A stretch of 64,000 nucleotides of DNA, from NCBI GenBank assembly GCA_934466475.1, contig CAKSLI010000003.1, positions 1 to 64,000 of the forward strand, read 5' to 3'. The notes beneath the pieces are model-generated. The model made no database searches and was not told where the DNA came from. It saw only the letters and a program-made list of their open reading frames with translations. This document shows, one piece after another, positions 33,833 through 40,960 of the stretch; within the stretch, counting starts at the first letter, position 1, and every line of letters begins with the position of its first letter. This DNA comes from an uncultured Oscillospiraceae bacterium (GTDB taxonomy: Bacteria; Bacillota; Clostridia; Oscillospirales; Ruminococcaceae). The translations under genes and the position numbers were made by a program.

Positions 33833-33894
33833 GCCCTAATGCGGCTTCCGGTTCGCCGGAAACGGTTGCAAGCCCGTGCGAACGCAGAGCAGGG
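33833..33894 (+). ncRNA. Twister ribozyme, copy 2
   Basis: The same conserved words as copy 1: UAAUGCGGC (from 33837), GGUUGCAAGCCCG and CGCAGAG (33883-33889). P1 is CCCU/AGGG here versus CCUU/AAGG in copy 1, a compensated change. The variable hairpin is UUCCGG-UUCG-CCGGAA. Expected cleavage is at 33837/33838. It follows the HD-domain gene by 28 bp. Confidence 0.87.
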
Positions 33895-33917
33895 ATAACG
33901 TTAGTTCGTGCGGTTTT

Positions 33918-33981
33918 GCGAAGCAAAATTGCCGTCCCTCTGACGGCAAAGGCTGAACATCTCAGTTTGCAAAGCAAACTG
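33918..33981 (+). other. Run of three short hairpins
   Basis: TTTTGC-gaa-GCAAAA, CCGTC-cctct-GACGG and AGTTTGC-aaa-GCAAACT follow one another between the second twister and the next gene. They have no T-runs, so they are unlikely to terminate; they may stabilise the cleaved mRNA 5' end. Confidence 0.4.
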
Positions 33982-34008
33982 CACACTGGCAGAAAGGAGA
34001 GTGATTGC

Positions 34009-34440
34009 ATGAAATTCAAGATTTACGACTACGAGAACGACCGGTCAGTGGACATAGAGCTGACCGCATCCCAGTGGAAGGAGCTCCAGACGTTCCTAAA
34101 AGAGCTGAAGAACCCGCCAGCGCACGACTACAAGGCGGTTCTGGACAGCTTCAACCGGATATGCACACGGCTTCCTCCGGCAACGCGGCTGACGGATAAG
34201 CGCCGCCGCGCCATTGCCAAGGCGCAGAAGGACGGCTACGATCTGGAGCAGGTGTTCAGCACCGCCGACCGGAGCGCGTTCCTCTGCGGGAAGAATTCCC
34301 GGAACTGGCGCGCCAGCTTCGACTGGATAATGCAGCCAGGGAATCTCGTCAAGGTCGCCGAGGGGCAGTATTCCGACAGCGCACCCGCGCCGGTTCCGGC
34401 ACCGCCGATGGCAGGCAATCCGTTTGACGACTATGGTTAA
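34009..34440 (+). CDS. Phage replication-associated protein (DnaD-like tail)
   Basis: 143 residues. The C-terminal half (SFNRICTRLPPATRLTDKRRRAIAKAQKDGYDLEQVF...SAFLCGKNSRNWRASFDWIMQPGNLVKVAEGQY) follows the pattern of the end of phage replisome-organiser proteins. The N-terminal HTH of full-length forms is missing, so this is a short version. ATG 34009 behind AAAGGAG; a longer frame would include the ribozyme. It is followed by a DnaC-like loader, the usual partner. Confidence 0.6.
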   Translation: MKFKIYDYENDRSVDIELTASQWKELQTFLKELKNPPAHDYKAVLDSFNRICTRLPPATRLTDKRRRAIAKAQKDGYDLEQVFSTADRSAFLCGKNSRNWRASFDWIMQPGNLVKVAEGQYSDSAPAPVPAPPMAGNPFDDYG

Positions 34441-35275
34441 AATAAACGGAGCCACATTCGTGCGGTCGCTGGCAGCGGCGCACATGGAAACGAATCCTCC
34501 GCTGGAGGGCGACTACACCGACAGTGACGGACTGCTCCGCTGCGGAAAGTGCGGCGGGAAAAAGCGCAGCCGCATTGAGGTCTGCGGCGAGGAGATGATC
34601 GTCCCGATATGGTGCGAGTGCATGAAACAGGCGAAAGCCGAGGAGAAGAACCAGAGCGCCGCGCTCATGGCGAAGATGCGCGCCGGGGAGCTCCGGAGGC
34701 TGTCGCTTATGGATTCCGCACTTGCACAAGCGAGATTTGAGAGCTCCGACCGGGGCGGCGAAAACGCCCACAGCGTGGAAACGTGCCGCAGGTACGCCGC
34801 GAAATTCCCGCAAATGCGGCAGGATAACCGCGGACTGCTGCTGTTCGGCGGCGTGGGTACCGGAAAGACCTACACGGCAGCGTGCGTTGCTAACAAGCTG
34901 CTGGAGCATGGAGTTTCGGTCGTTATGACCTCGCTCGTCAAGCTCATTGACGGCGGCGCGGAGGATATTTGCAGCCGCATGAGTTCCATTGACCTGCTTG
35001 TCCTTGACGACCTCGGCGCGGAACGCTCCACGGACTACGCGCTGGAGCAGGTCTACAATATCGTTGACAGCCGCTACCGCGCGGGACTTCCGGTGATATA
35101 CACCACGAATCTCACGTTGGAGGAGCTGAAACACCCGGCAGATATGCGGTACGCCCGGATCTACGACCGGGTTCTGGAGCGGTGCTTCCCGGTGGAGTTC
35201 CGCGGCAGTTCCCGGCGGAAAGCCGGAGCGCGGCAGGGCTTCGAGGAAATGAAAGCTCTGCTGGAATCTGACTAA
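34433..35275 (+). CDS. DnaC/IstB-like helicase-loader ATPase
   Basis: 280 residues. An N-terminal zinc-finger-like region (CGKCGGKKRSRIEVCG...CEC) precedes a AAA+ domain with Walker A GGVGTGKT and Walker B LLVLDDLGAE, sensor 1 TTNL and C-terminal RIYDRVLERC. Such proteins load the replicative helicase. The start at ATG 34433 overlaps the preceding gene by 8 bp; nine bases upstream there is another in-frame ATG, and neither has a clear RBS. A helicase loader is unexpected next to a transposition system, where host primosome proteins usually suffice. Confidence 0.85.
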   Translation: MVKINGATFVRSLAAAHMETNPPLEGDYTDSDGLLRCGKCGGKKRSRIEVCGEEMIVPIWCECMKQAKAEEKNQSAALMAKMRAGELRRLSLMDSALAQARFESSDRGGENAHSVETCRRYAAKFPQMRQDNRGLLLFGGVGTGKTYTAACVANKLLEHGVSVVMTSLVKLIDGGAEDICSRMSSIDLLVLDDLGAERSTDYALEQVYNIVDSRYRAGLPVIYTTNLTLEELKHPADMRYARIYDRVLERCFPVEFRGSSRRKAGARQGFEEMKALLESD

Positions 35276-35304
35276 CACTTTAAATACTGTTTAAGGAGGC
35301 TTTT

Positions 35305-35553
35305 ATGGACAAGAAATACAAGAAGCTCACAAAGTCCCGCGGACTGACTATCCCGCGCGACATGGCGGAGTACCTCGATTTAACTGCGGGAACTCCGGTA
35401 GACCTTACCGCCACGGGAGACGGCAGGCTCATCGTTTCCAAACACGTTGATTCCTGCCGGTTCTGCGGCGGAACGGAGCGGATAAAGAAGTTCGGCGGGA
35501 TATTCTGCTGCCCCCACTGCGCAACAGCGCTGTATGAGGAGGTGTGCAGATGA
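35305..35553 (+). CDS. AbrB/SpoVT-like DNA-binding protein with zinc ribbon
   Basis: 82 residues: an AbrB-type swapped-hairpin domain (KKLTKSRGLTIPRDMAEYLDLTAGTPVDLTATGDGRLIVSK) and a C-terminal CRFCGGTERIKKFGGIFCCPHC zinc ribbon. Probably a small transcription regulator of the phage. RBS AAGGAGG. Overlaps the next gene by 4 bp. Confidence 0.75.
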   Translation: MDKKYKKLTKSRGLTIPRDMAEYLDLTAGTPVDLTATGDGRLIVSKHVDSCRFCGGTERIKKFGGIFCCPHCATALYEEVCR

Positions 35554-36188
35554 ACGAGGTCGTAGAAAAAGTCCGGGAACTCAGCCGGATAAAGGCGGAT
35601 ATCGCGAAGCTCTCAGACCGGAAGAAGCAGCTTGAAGCGTACTTTCTGGAGCGCGGCGGAGATGATGTCCTTGACACCAAATTCAAATCCGCTACATACG
35701 CCGACCCGGATTCTCAGGCGGCGGTCACCTACACCGAGGCGCAGAGCCTTACCGTGGTTTTTCCGGAGTGCCTGAAAAAGGCTCTGGGAGAGGTGTTCGG
35801 GGATATCTTCAGCGTGGAGACCAAGACCGAGATCAAGCCGAAGAACAAGGACATAGAGCGTATGCTCATCGGTATGTACACCAACAGCTACACAAGGGCG
35901 GCTCCGGCGGAGGTTATCGCGCAGCTCCCCTGCGACGAAAAGGCGAAGTCCGCGCTGGCGAAGAAACTTAAGGGCGCGAAGTTCGAGACCGACCGCGACA
36001 ATCTTATGAAGCTCGGCGGATTTTCGGAGCAGGACGCGGGAGATTACGCCTACCTGTACGCGGAGGCGGTGGTCTGGCAGACGTTCCGGAACCTTGTGGA
36101 GATGTCCGGCGCTGACGAGGAGAAACTGCTTAACTGCATAAACCGCGGCGTGGCTGTGGACAGCTCCACTAAGATCGCGGTGACCTGA
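35550..36188 (+). CDS. Phage protein with N-terminal coiled coil
   Basis: 212 residues. The first 35 residues form a coiled coil (VVEKVRELSRIKADIAKLSDRKKQLEAYFLERG); the rest is mixed and not recognised. Its place just before the GemA/gp16 gene is where Mu-like phages carry accessory early genes. ATG 35550 overlaps the previous stop and its own stop overlaps gemA. Confidence 0.65.
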   Translation: MNEVVEKVRELSRIKADIAKLSDRKKQLEAYFLERGGDDVLDTKFKSATYADPDSQAAVTYTEAQSLTVVFPECLKKALGEVFGDIFSVETKTEIKPKNKDIERMLIGMYTNSYTRAAPAEVIAQLPCDEKAKSALAKKLKGAKFETDRDNLMKLGGFSEQDAGDYAYLYAEAVVWQTFRNLVEMSGADEEKLLNCINRGVAVDSSTKIAVT

Positions 36189-36679
36189 TGGCGACCAGGG
36201 AACAGATCCGGCGGATATATGCCCTCGGCGCTGCCGCCGGACTGCTCGACCGGAGCGCTGGGAACGACGATAACCTCCACCTGTGGATAAAGCAGTTTTC
36301 GCTGAAAGACCACATCTCGGAGCTTAACGAGCAGCAGGCGGATTTCATCATAAGGCGGCTGGAGGAATACCGCGCGCAGGTCGCGCCGCTGCCGGAGCTC
36401 GTCACCGGGGAACAGCAGAATATGTGCTTCCGGCTGATTTATCGCATAGCGGATATTTCCCCGTCGGACGTCAAGCCCCGGGAACGGCTGAGGGGCGTTA
36501 TCTCCAAGGTGACCGGCAGAGATATCCGACCGGACAGGGATATTTTCCATAAGGTCACCCGGGCGGAGGGGTCGGAGATGATCGAAATGCTGAAGCGGAT
36601 ACTCCGCTCAGAGCAGAACAAACTGAAAAGGAGTGGTAAGAATGGGACTTGCAATGCTGGTAAAAAAGAGCCACCTTAA
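36188..36679 (+). CDS. gemA: GemA-like regulatory protein (Mu gp16 family)
   Basis: 163 residues. MATREQIRRIYALGAAAGLLDRS...DDNLHLWIKQFSLKDHISELNEQQADFIIRRL is the gp16/GemA (DUF1018) signature; a second half with ...QNMCFRLIYRIADISPSD resembles a repeat of it. In Mu, GemA is a non-essential early protein that modulates host and phage gene expression. Start ATG 36188 overlaps the previous stop. Its 3' end overlaps the Mor-like gene by 38 bp. Confidence 0.85.
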   Translation: MATREQIRRIYALGAAAGLLDRSAGNDDNLHLWIKQFSLKDHISELNEQQADFIIRRLEEYRAQVAPLPELVTGEQQNMCFRLIYRIADISPSDVKPRERLRGVISKVTGRDIRPDRDIFHKVTRAEGSEMIEMLKRILRSEQNKLKRSGKNGTCNAGKKEPP

Positions 36680-36905
36680 CGCCGATCAGCAGGAGGTGGC
36701 GGACATTATCGGGCTGGAAAATTATCTGGCTCTGGTGGATACGTTCGGCGGTTCGCAGATATGGATACCGAAAGCGCGGTCGCTGGTGTCGTCCCCGGAA
36801 ATCGCAGCATATATCCGGTCAAGGAGGCAGAACGGCGACGCTCCGGAGCAGATAGCCCGGGAGCTGGAGCTTCCGGTGTCGGAGGTACGGCGGCTTTCAA
36901 AGTGA
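36642..36905 (+). CDS. Mor-family middle transcription activator
   Basis: 87 residues. LNADQQEVADIIGLENYLALVDTFGGSQIWIPKARSLVSSPEIAAYIRSRRQNGDAPEQIARELELPVSEVRRLSK matches the Mor/C fold: dimerisation region with FGGxxxxIPK and a C-terminal HTH. In Mu, Mor switches on the middle promoter. A strong promoter lies just downstream (36970-36998), behind a terminator. ATG 36642 has AAAGGAG upstream. Confidence 0.85.
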   Translation: MGLAMLVKKSHLNADQQEVADIIGLENYLALVDTFGGSQIWIPKARSLVSSPEIAAYIRSRRQNGDAPEQIARELELPVSEVRRLSK

Positions 36906-36910
36906 TTTAT

Positions 36911-36942
36911 GGCTCATCGCAAACGCGGTGAGCCGTTTTTTT
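36911..36942 (+). terminator. Terminator of the early operon
   Basis: GGCTCA pairs with TGAGCC with an inner CGC/GCG, followed by GTTTTTTT; directly after the Mor-like gene. Confidence 0.88.
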
Positions 36943-36969
36943 ATGTCGTTTCGCTTTGTGATTTCACTT

Positions 36970-36998
36970 TTTACAAAGGTGCATTTTTATAGTATAAT
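36970..36998 (+). promoter_or_regulatory. Promoter of the packaging/structural operon
   Basis: TTTACA (36970-36975), 17-bp spacer, TATAAT (36993-36998). It follows the early terminator and precedes the first late gene by 37 bp, so it is the natural target of the Mor-like activator. Confidence 0.75.
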
Positions 36999-37034
36999 GG
37001 GCACAGCAAAATAACATTTCAAAGAGGTGATACC

Positions 37035-37391
37035 GTGGACTTCGACACTATTTATAACATGATACTTACTGTCGGCATGGGCGCAATAACGTTTTTCCTG
37101 AAGCGCAGCTTCGACCAGCTGGACAGCCGGGCAAGCTGTTCGGAGGTGGAGGAACTTAAGGGCAGGCTTAACAGCCGTGCGAGCCGCTCAGAGGTGGACG
37201 AGCTCAAAAGCAAAATCGAAAGCGCCGATGAAAAATACGCCAGCAAAACAGAGCTCAACGAGCTGAAAAAATCCATTGAGAAAATAGAAAGCAACATAGA
37301 TTTTCTCAAGGAAAACACCGTGCGGAACGCCGATTTTATCCGCACCATGAGCCGGCTGGAAAACAAAATCGACGACTTGAAAAAGGGGTGA
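37035..37391 (+). CDS. Membrane-anchored coiled-coil protein (Mu gp25/DUF2730-like)
   Basis: 118 residues: a short N-terminal membrane segment (YNMILTVGMGAITFFL) and a long coiled coil with near-repeats (NSRASRSEVDELKSKIES, KTELNELKKSIEKIESN). Position and shape match the Mu gp25 type (DUF2730), upstream of gp26 and gp27 analogues. GTG start 37035 behind AGAGGTGAT. Role in Mu unclear. Confidence 0.65.
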   Translation: MDFDTIYNMILTVGMGAITFFLKRSFDQLDSRASCSEVEELKGRLNSRASRSEVDELKSKIESADEKYASKTELNELKKSIEKIESNIDFLKENTVRNADFIRTMSRLENKIDDLKKG

Positions 37392-37396
37392 TATAG

Positions 37397-37717
37397 ATGG
37401 ACATGGAAAGAGTACACCGTGAAAAATTCTGCGACAACAACGCCCGGGTGCTCCGGGCTATAAACGCTCTGCGGACTAGATACGTCCATATCCGCGATCT
37501 GGAATACGGTCTGGGAGCCGAAATGACGGGATCCGAGATAGCAGACTGTGTGAATTACCTGAACGAGGGCGGCTACATCAAGCTCCGGGACATCGAGTTC
37601 CACGGCGAGGTCAGCGACCTTGCGGACGCGGAGCTTCACAGCCTTGAAGCCAAGCTGACGGCGAGGGGCATTGCGTTCCTGAACGGAAAGGTCTCCGACC
37701 CGTGCATAAGGCGGTGA
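37397..37717 (+). CDS. Mu gp26-like phage protein
   Basis: 106 residues with a winged-helix look (VLRAINALRTRYVHIRDLEYGLGAEMTGSEIADCVNYLNEGGYIKLRD) and a tail LTARGIAFLNGKVSDPCIRR. Its place between the gp25- and gp27-like genes suggests the gp26 slot. Possible small DNA-binding protein. Spacing of 5 bp from the previous gene. Confidence 0.6.
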   Translation: MDMERVHREKFCDNNARVLRAINALRTRYVHIRDLEYGLGAEMTGSEIADCVNYLNEGGYIKLRDIEFHGEVSDLADAELHSLEAKLTARGIAFLNGKVSDPCIRR

Positions 37718-37720
37718 GCC

Positions 37721-38257
37721 ATGAAGCGTAAGCACAGCAAGATAGACAGCCTCCCCTCGGATATAAAGGAAGCTGTCGAGCAGATGATAATGGGCGACTA
37801 CACCTACCGGGACGTGTGCGATTTCGTCCGGGAAACAGCTAACGTCACGCTGTCCGAAGCGGCGGTATGCCGGTACGCGCAGGGGCTGAACGCCAGCGTG
37901 CAGGAAATAAGGCTTGCCAGCGAGAATATGCGCGCTCTGACCGAGGAAATGCAGAAGTTCCCGCAGCTCGACACCACCGAGGGAATTGCCCGGCTGGTAT
38001 CTCACAAGGTATTGCAGGCAGTCCAGCAGATGGACGAGATCGCGCTGAAAGAAGCCGACCCGCTCAAGCTCATCGAAAAGGCAACGGCGCTCATCAGGGC
38101 GGTATCGCTGAAAAATTCCACGGATATCAGGACGGCGAACCTCAAAAACGTGGCGTTTGAGAGCTTCAAGGAAGATATCTTCGATGCCATGGCAAAGGAA
38201 AACCCGGAGCTGTACCGTTCGCTGGTGCAGTTCATCAACAGCAAACAGGAGGGCTAA
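37721..38257 (+). CDS. DUF3486 protein (Mu gp27 family, small terminase-like)
   Basis: 178 residues. RKHSKIDSLPSDIKEAVEQMIMGDYTYRDVCDFVRE...LSEAAVCRYAQGLN fits DUF3486, the Mu gp27 group thought to act in packaging as a small terminase subunit. A separate TerS-like gene occurs 1 kb further on, so this phage carries two candidate recognition subunits. Follows the previous stop by 3 bp. Confidence 0.85.
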   Translation: MKRKHSKIDSLPSDIKEAVEQMIMGDYTYRDVCDFVRETANVTLSEAAVCRYAQGLNASVQEIRLASENMRALTEEMQKFPQLDTTEGIARLVSHKVLQAVQQMDEIALKEADPLKLIEKATALIRAVSLKNSTDIRTANLKNVAFESFKEDIFDAMAKENPELYRSLVQFINSKQEG

Positions 38258-38258
38258 C

Positions 38259-38780
38259 GTGTACGTTATTTATTGTCAGTCCGGCAAGGAGATGTCGGTA
38301 GTCCGGCAGCTTGCCGAAAAGAACATCACGGCGTATGCTCCCCGCCGTCTGGTTCAGGAGCGCCGCTGCGGAAAATGGACGCAGCGTGAGATCCTGCTGT
38401 TCAGCGGGTATGTGTTCCTTGACTGTGCGGAGCTTGACCCGGAGATATGGCAGGCGGTGAAATTCTGTTACGGAACGCTGAAACTGCTCAGTTCCTCGCA
38501 GCTCAGCCAGACCGAGGAGGAATATATACGCTTCCTCTGCAACGGCGGCTGTCCGCTGGGAATAAGCCGGGGCTATGTTTCCGGAGGTGTGCTCCATATT
38601 ACGGACGGCTTCCTGAAACGCTTTGAGCACAGGATAATCAGATACAACAGGCGCGGCAAACGCGCCGTGGCGGACGTTACGATCTACGGCAGGCACTACG
38701 AGATCATTCTCGGCTGCGAGATCGAAGCCGCAGGCACTTCTCCGTTGATAAGCTCCGGAGCGGTGAAATATATCCTCTGA
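38259..38780 (+). CDS. NusG-family antiterminator (LoaP-like paralogue)
   Basis: 173 residues. An NGN domain (VYVIYCQSGKEMSVVRQLAEKNITAYAPRRLVQERRCGKWTQREILLFSGYVFLD) binds the polymerase clamp, and a KOW-like end (ITDGFLKRFEHRIIRYNRRGKRAVADVTIYGRHYEIILG) follows. Specialised NusG paralogues such as LoaP suppress termination over one long operon; this gene stands just before about 18 kb of structural genes. GTG start 38259, one base after the previous stop, with RBS AGGAGGG overlapping the end of that gene. The long non-coding leader behind it may hold its target. Confidence 0.8.
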   Translation: MYVIYCQSGKEMSVVRQLAEKNITAYAPRRLVQERRCGKWTQREILLFSGYVFLDCAELDPEIWQAVKFCYGTLKLLSSSQLSQTEEEYIRFLCNGGCPLGISRGYVSGGVLHITDGFLKRFEHRIIRYNRRGKRAVADVTIYGRHYEIILGCEIEAAGTSPLISSGAVKYIL

Positions 38781-38785
38781 ATCTG

Positions 38786-38800
38786 CGGAACATGGTTCCG
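38786..38800 (+). other. Compact hairpin after the NusG paralogue
   Basis: CGGAAC-atg-GTTCCG, a 6-bp perfect stem with a 3-nt loop and no T-run, at the start of the 486-bp non-coding leader of the late genes. Possible recruitment signal for the antiterminator. Confidence 0.4.
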
Positions 38801-38858
38801 AACGGATACGGCGAAGCTATATCATCATGATTTCGGGCAGGTGTTTGAAGTACCGCCT

Positions 38859-39251
38859 GAAATCGTCTGTAAGCGCCTTGTGCGTTTCCGAGGGTAATTT
38901 CATTGCCGGGACACGAACGGCGCTTTTGAAGCCCCTTTGAACGCATTTGAAGATATGGTAACCTCTAAAAACCTCCTTCACGGCAGATTTCTATGACTTA
39001 TATCATCTGCGTCGTTACCAAACCTTGAAATACATACAGTATTACTGCGGTTTGGTGCCTTGCATCTGATATAAGTCATATACGAAATCTACTCGTGTCC
39101 CGGTTTTTAGAGGTTACCATATATCCGGAATGCTCCGGAGAATCAGCGCGGAAAATCGCCTGTAAGCCCCGCAGAAATTTCAGAGGGTAATTTCCCCGCC
39201 ACGAACCAAATCGCGAATTTAAACGTGAATTAAGCGCATTTAAACGTATAT
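38859..39251 (+). repeat. Pair of about 100-bp direct repeats in the late-gene leader
   Basis: Copy 1 (38859-38956) and copy 2 (39151-39251) share blocks CTGTAAGC, GAGGGTAATTTC, GCC, ACGAAC and GCATTT in the same order, with divergence between them. MITE copy 3 is inserted exactly at the end of copy 1. No gene is visible from 38781 to 39266. Confidence 0.55.
38957..39118. mobile_element. MITE-like element, copy 3 (162 bp, inside the prophage)
   Basis: Terminal repeats GGTAACCTCTAAAAACC (38957-38973) and GGTTTTTAGAGGTTACC (39102-39118) are perfect complements, flanked by ATAT on both sides (38953-38956, 39119-39122). The inside is different from copies 1 and 2 and is itself a long palindrome (TATGACTTATATCA with TGATATAAGTCATA; ACCAAACC with GGTTTGGT), so the whole element folds into one hairpin. 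Confidence 0.85.
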
Positions 39252-39266
39252 GAAAGAGGTGACGGC

Positions 39267-39722
39267 ATGAGCAAAAAGAAAAAGAGCATAGCGGCGCTCG
39301 GAGCCGCCATTGCCGAGCGTGAAAAAAACAGCACAGAACAGACCTCCACGGTGCAGCAGCTCGTGGAGGCATATTTGTCCACGAATAACGAAGCCAAGCG
39401 CGCAAAGAAGATCTCCGAAATAAAATCCCGCTGCGGCGGGCTGAACGAGCTCCTGTCCCAGAACAGCGAGCTCCTGACCGCCGAAGTGGAGCAGGCGCTC
39501 ATGCGGGCGGCGACCGGATACACTGTCACCGACCGCACCGTCAGGTGCGTAAACGGAGTGAAAACCGTGGAGACTAAGGAGCGCCACATTCCGCCGTCAC
39601 AGGCGGCTATCGAGTTCTACCTTATTAATAAGAAGAACGGAGATTACAGCCGGAACGGCGGCGGTTCGGGCAACTCGGACGGCGCTCTGGCGGATATTCT
39701 GGAGGCGCTGAAAAATGGGTAA
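39267..39722 (+). CDS. Phage terminase small subunit
   Basis: 151 residues. Helical N-terminus, then AATGYTVTDRTVRCVNGVKTVETKERHIPPSQAAIEFYLINKKNGDYSRNGG; the strand pair followed by PPSQAAIEFYLINKK corresponds to the C-terminal oligomerisation region of small terminases. It recognises phage DNA for packaging. ATG 39267 behind AAGAGGTG; overlaps the TerL gene by 8 bp. Confidence 0.8.
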   Translation: MSKKKKSIAALGAAIAEREKNSTEQTSTVQQLVEAYLSTNNEAKRAKKISEIKSRCGGLNELLSQNSELLTAEVEQALMRAATGYTVTDRTVRCVNGVKTVETKERHIPPSQAAIEFYLINKKNGDYSRNGGGSGNSDGALADILEALKNG

Positions 39723-40959
39723 GATAGCATTCACGAAAAAACAGAACGATTTTATCCGGCTGTTCAAGCAGAACAGGCTTCCGCGCCTGACCGTCCTGCA
39801 AGGCTCCGTCCGTTCCGGAAAGACGTGGATATCGCTGATAGGCTGGGCGCTGTGGGTGGCTTCCCGCCCGCGGGACTATCTTTACATGATGTCTGCAAAA
39901 TCGCTCCAGACCCTGAAGCGCAACTGCCTGCTGCCGCTTCAGGAGCTTATCGGCGAAAGAAATTTCACATTCTCGCTCTCCTCAAAGGAGGGCGTTCTTT
40001 TTGGACGAAAAATCATGCTGGAGGGCGCGAACGACGCGCGTTCCGAGAACAAGATACGAGGAATTACGCTGGGCGGCGCTTACTGCGATGAGCTGATGCT
40101 GTTCCCGGAAGGCTTCTTTACAATGCTGCTTTCAAGATTGTCAGAGCCGGAAGCGAAGCTGTTCGCGACCACCAACCCGGACGCTCCGACCCACTGGCTC
40201 AAGAAAAAGTATCTCGACAACGAAGCCCTTGCGGACGACCTGCTGAGCATATTTTTCAGCATTGACGACAACACAACGCTCCCTGCGGACTACGTTGCCA
40301 GCCTGAAAAAAGAGTACACCGGCGTGTTCTACGACCGCTTCATTCTCGGAAAATGGGTAGTGGCGGCGGGCGCAATTTACCGGGTTTTCTCCGACAATAT
40401 CCCCGCGTTCGCCGCTCCGGAGCCGCTCCCCCGGCTGGACATGATAAACGTCGGCGTGGACTGGGGCGGCAACGGCTCGGCTCACGCTATGGTCGCAACG
40501 GGCGTGACCTCCGATTACGGGAAGCTCATCGCCCTGCGGAGCGAGCGTGTTCCCGCCACCGGACTGACCCCGCAGCAGATATACAAGCGTATCTACGAAT
40601 TCTGCGAGGGAGTTCAGCGGGATTACGGCAAAATCGAGGACATCTACGCCGACAGCGCCGAGCAGACGCTTATCGCCGGACTGCGGGAATACATAGACCC
40701 GCTCAACCTGACGGTAAAAAACGCGCGCAAGCGCCCCATAATCGACCGGATCCGCGCAACGACTATGCTTATGGGCGGAGAGCGATTCTTCCTGACGCCG
40801 GAATGCGAAACGCTGCGGGAGGCGTTTCAGGGCGCAGTGTATGATGACAAGGTAGTCGGCGAGGACGTCCGGCTGGACAACGGCACCTCGGATATTGATA
40901 CGCTGGACGCGTTCGAATACAGCTTTGAAAGATACATTCCGAGATTGATAAGGAGATAG
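39715..40959 (+). CDS. Phage terminase large subunit (PBSX family)
   Basis: 414 residues. ATPase part: GSVRSGKT (Walker A-like), GGAYCDEL (Walker B). Nuclease part: VGVDWGGNG, IYADSAEQ and TLDAFEY carry the acidic metal ligands. The motor cuts and pumps phage DNA into the head. It belongs to the PBSX/SPP1 type, not to the Mu gp28 type, which marks the switch from Mu-like to siphovirus-like genes. Confidence 0.93.
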   Translation: MGKIAFTKKQNDFIRLFKQNRLPRLTVLQGSVRSGKTWISLIGWALWVASRPRDYLYMMSAKSLQTLKRNCLLPLQELIGERNFTFSLSSKEGVLFGRKIMLEGANDARSENKIRGITLGGAYCDELMLFPEGFFTMLLSRLSEPEAKLFATTNPDAPTHWLKKKYLDNEALADDLLSIFFSIDDNTTLPADYVASLKKEYTGVFYDRFILGKWVVAAGAIYRVFSDNIPAFAAPEPLPRLDMINVGVDWGGNGSAHAMVATGVTSDYGKLIALRSERVPATGLTPQQIYKRIYEFCEGVQRDYGKIEDIYADSAEQTLIAGLREYIDPLNLTVKNARKRPIIDRIRATTMLMGGERFFLTPECETLREAFQGAVYDDKVVGEDVRLDNGTSDIDTLDAFEYSFERYIPRLIRR

Positions 40960-40960
40960 A

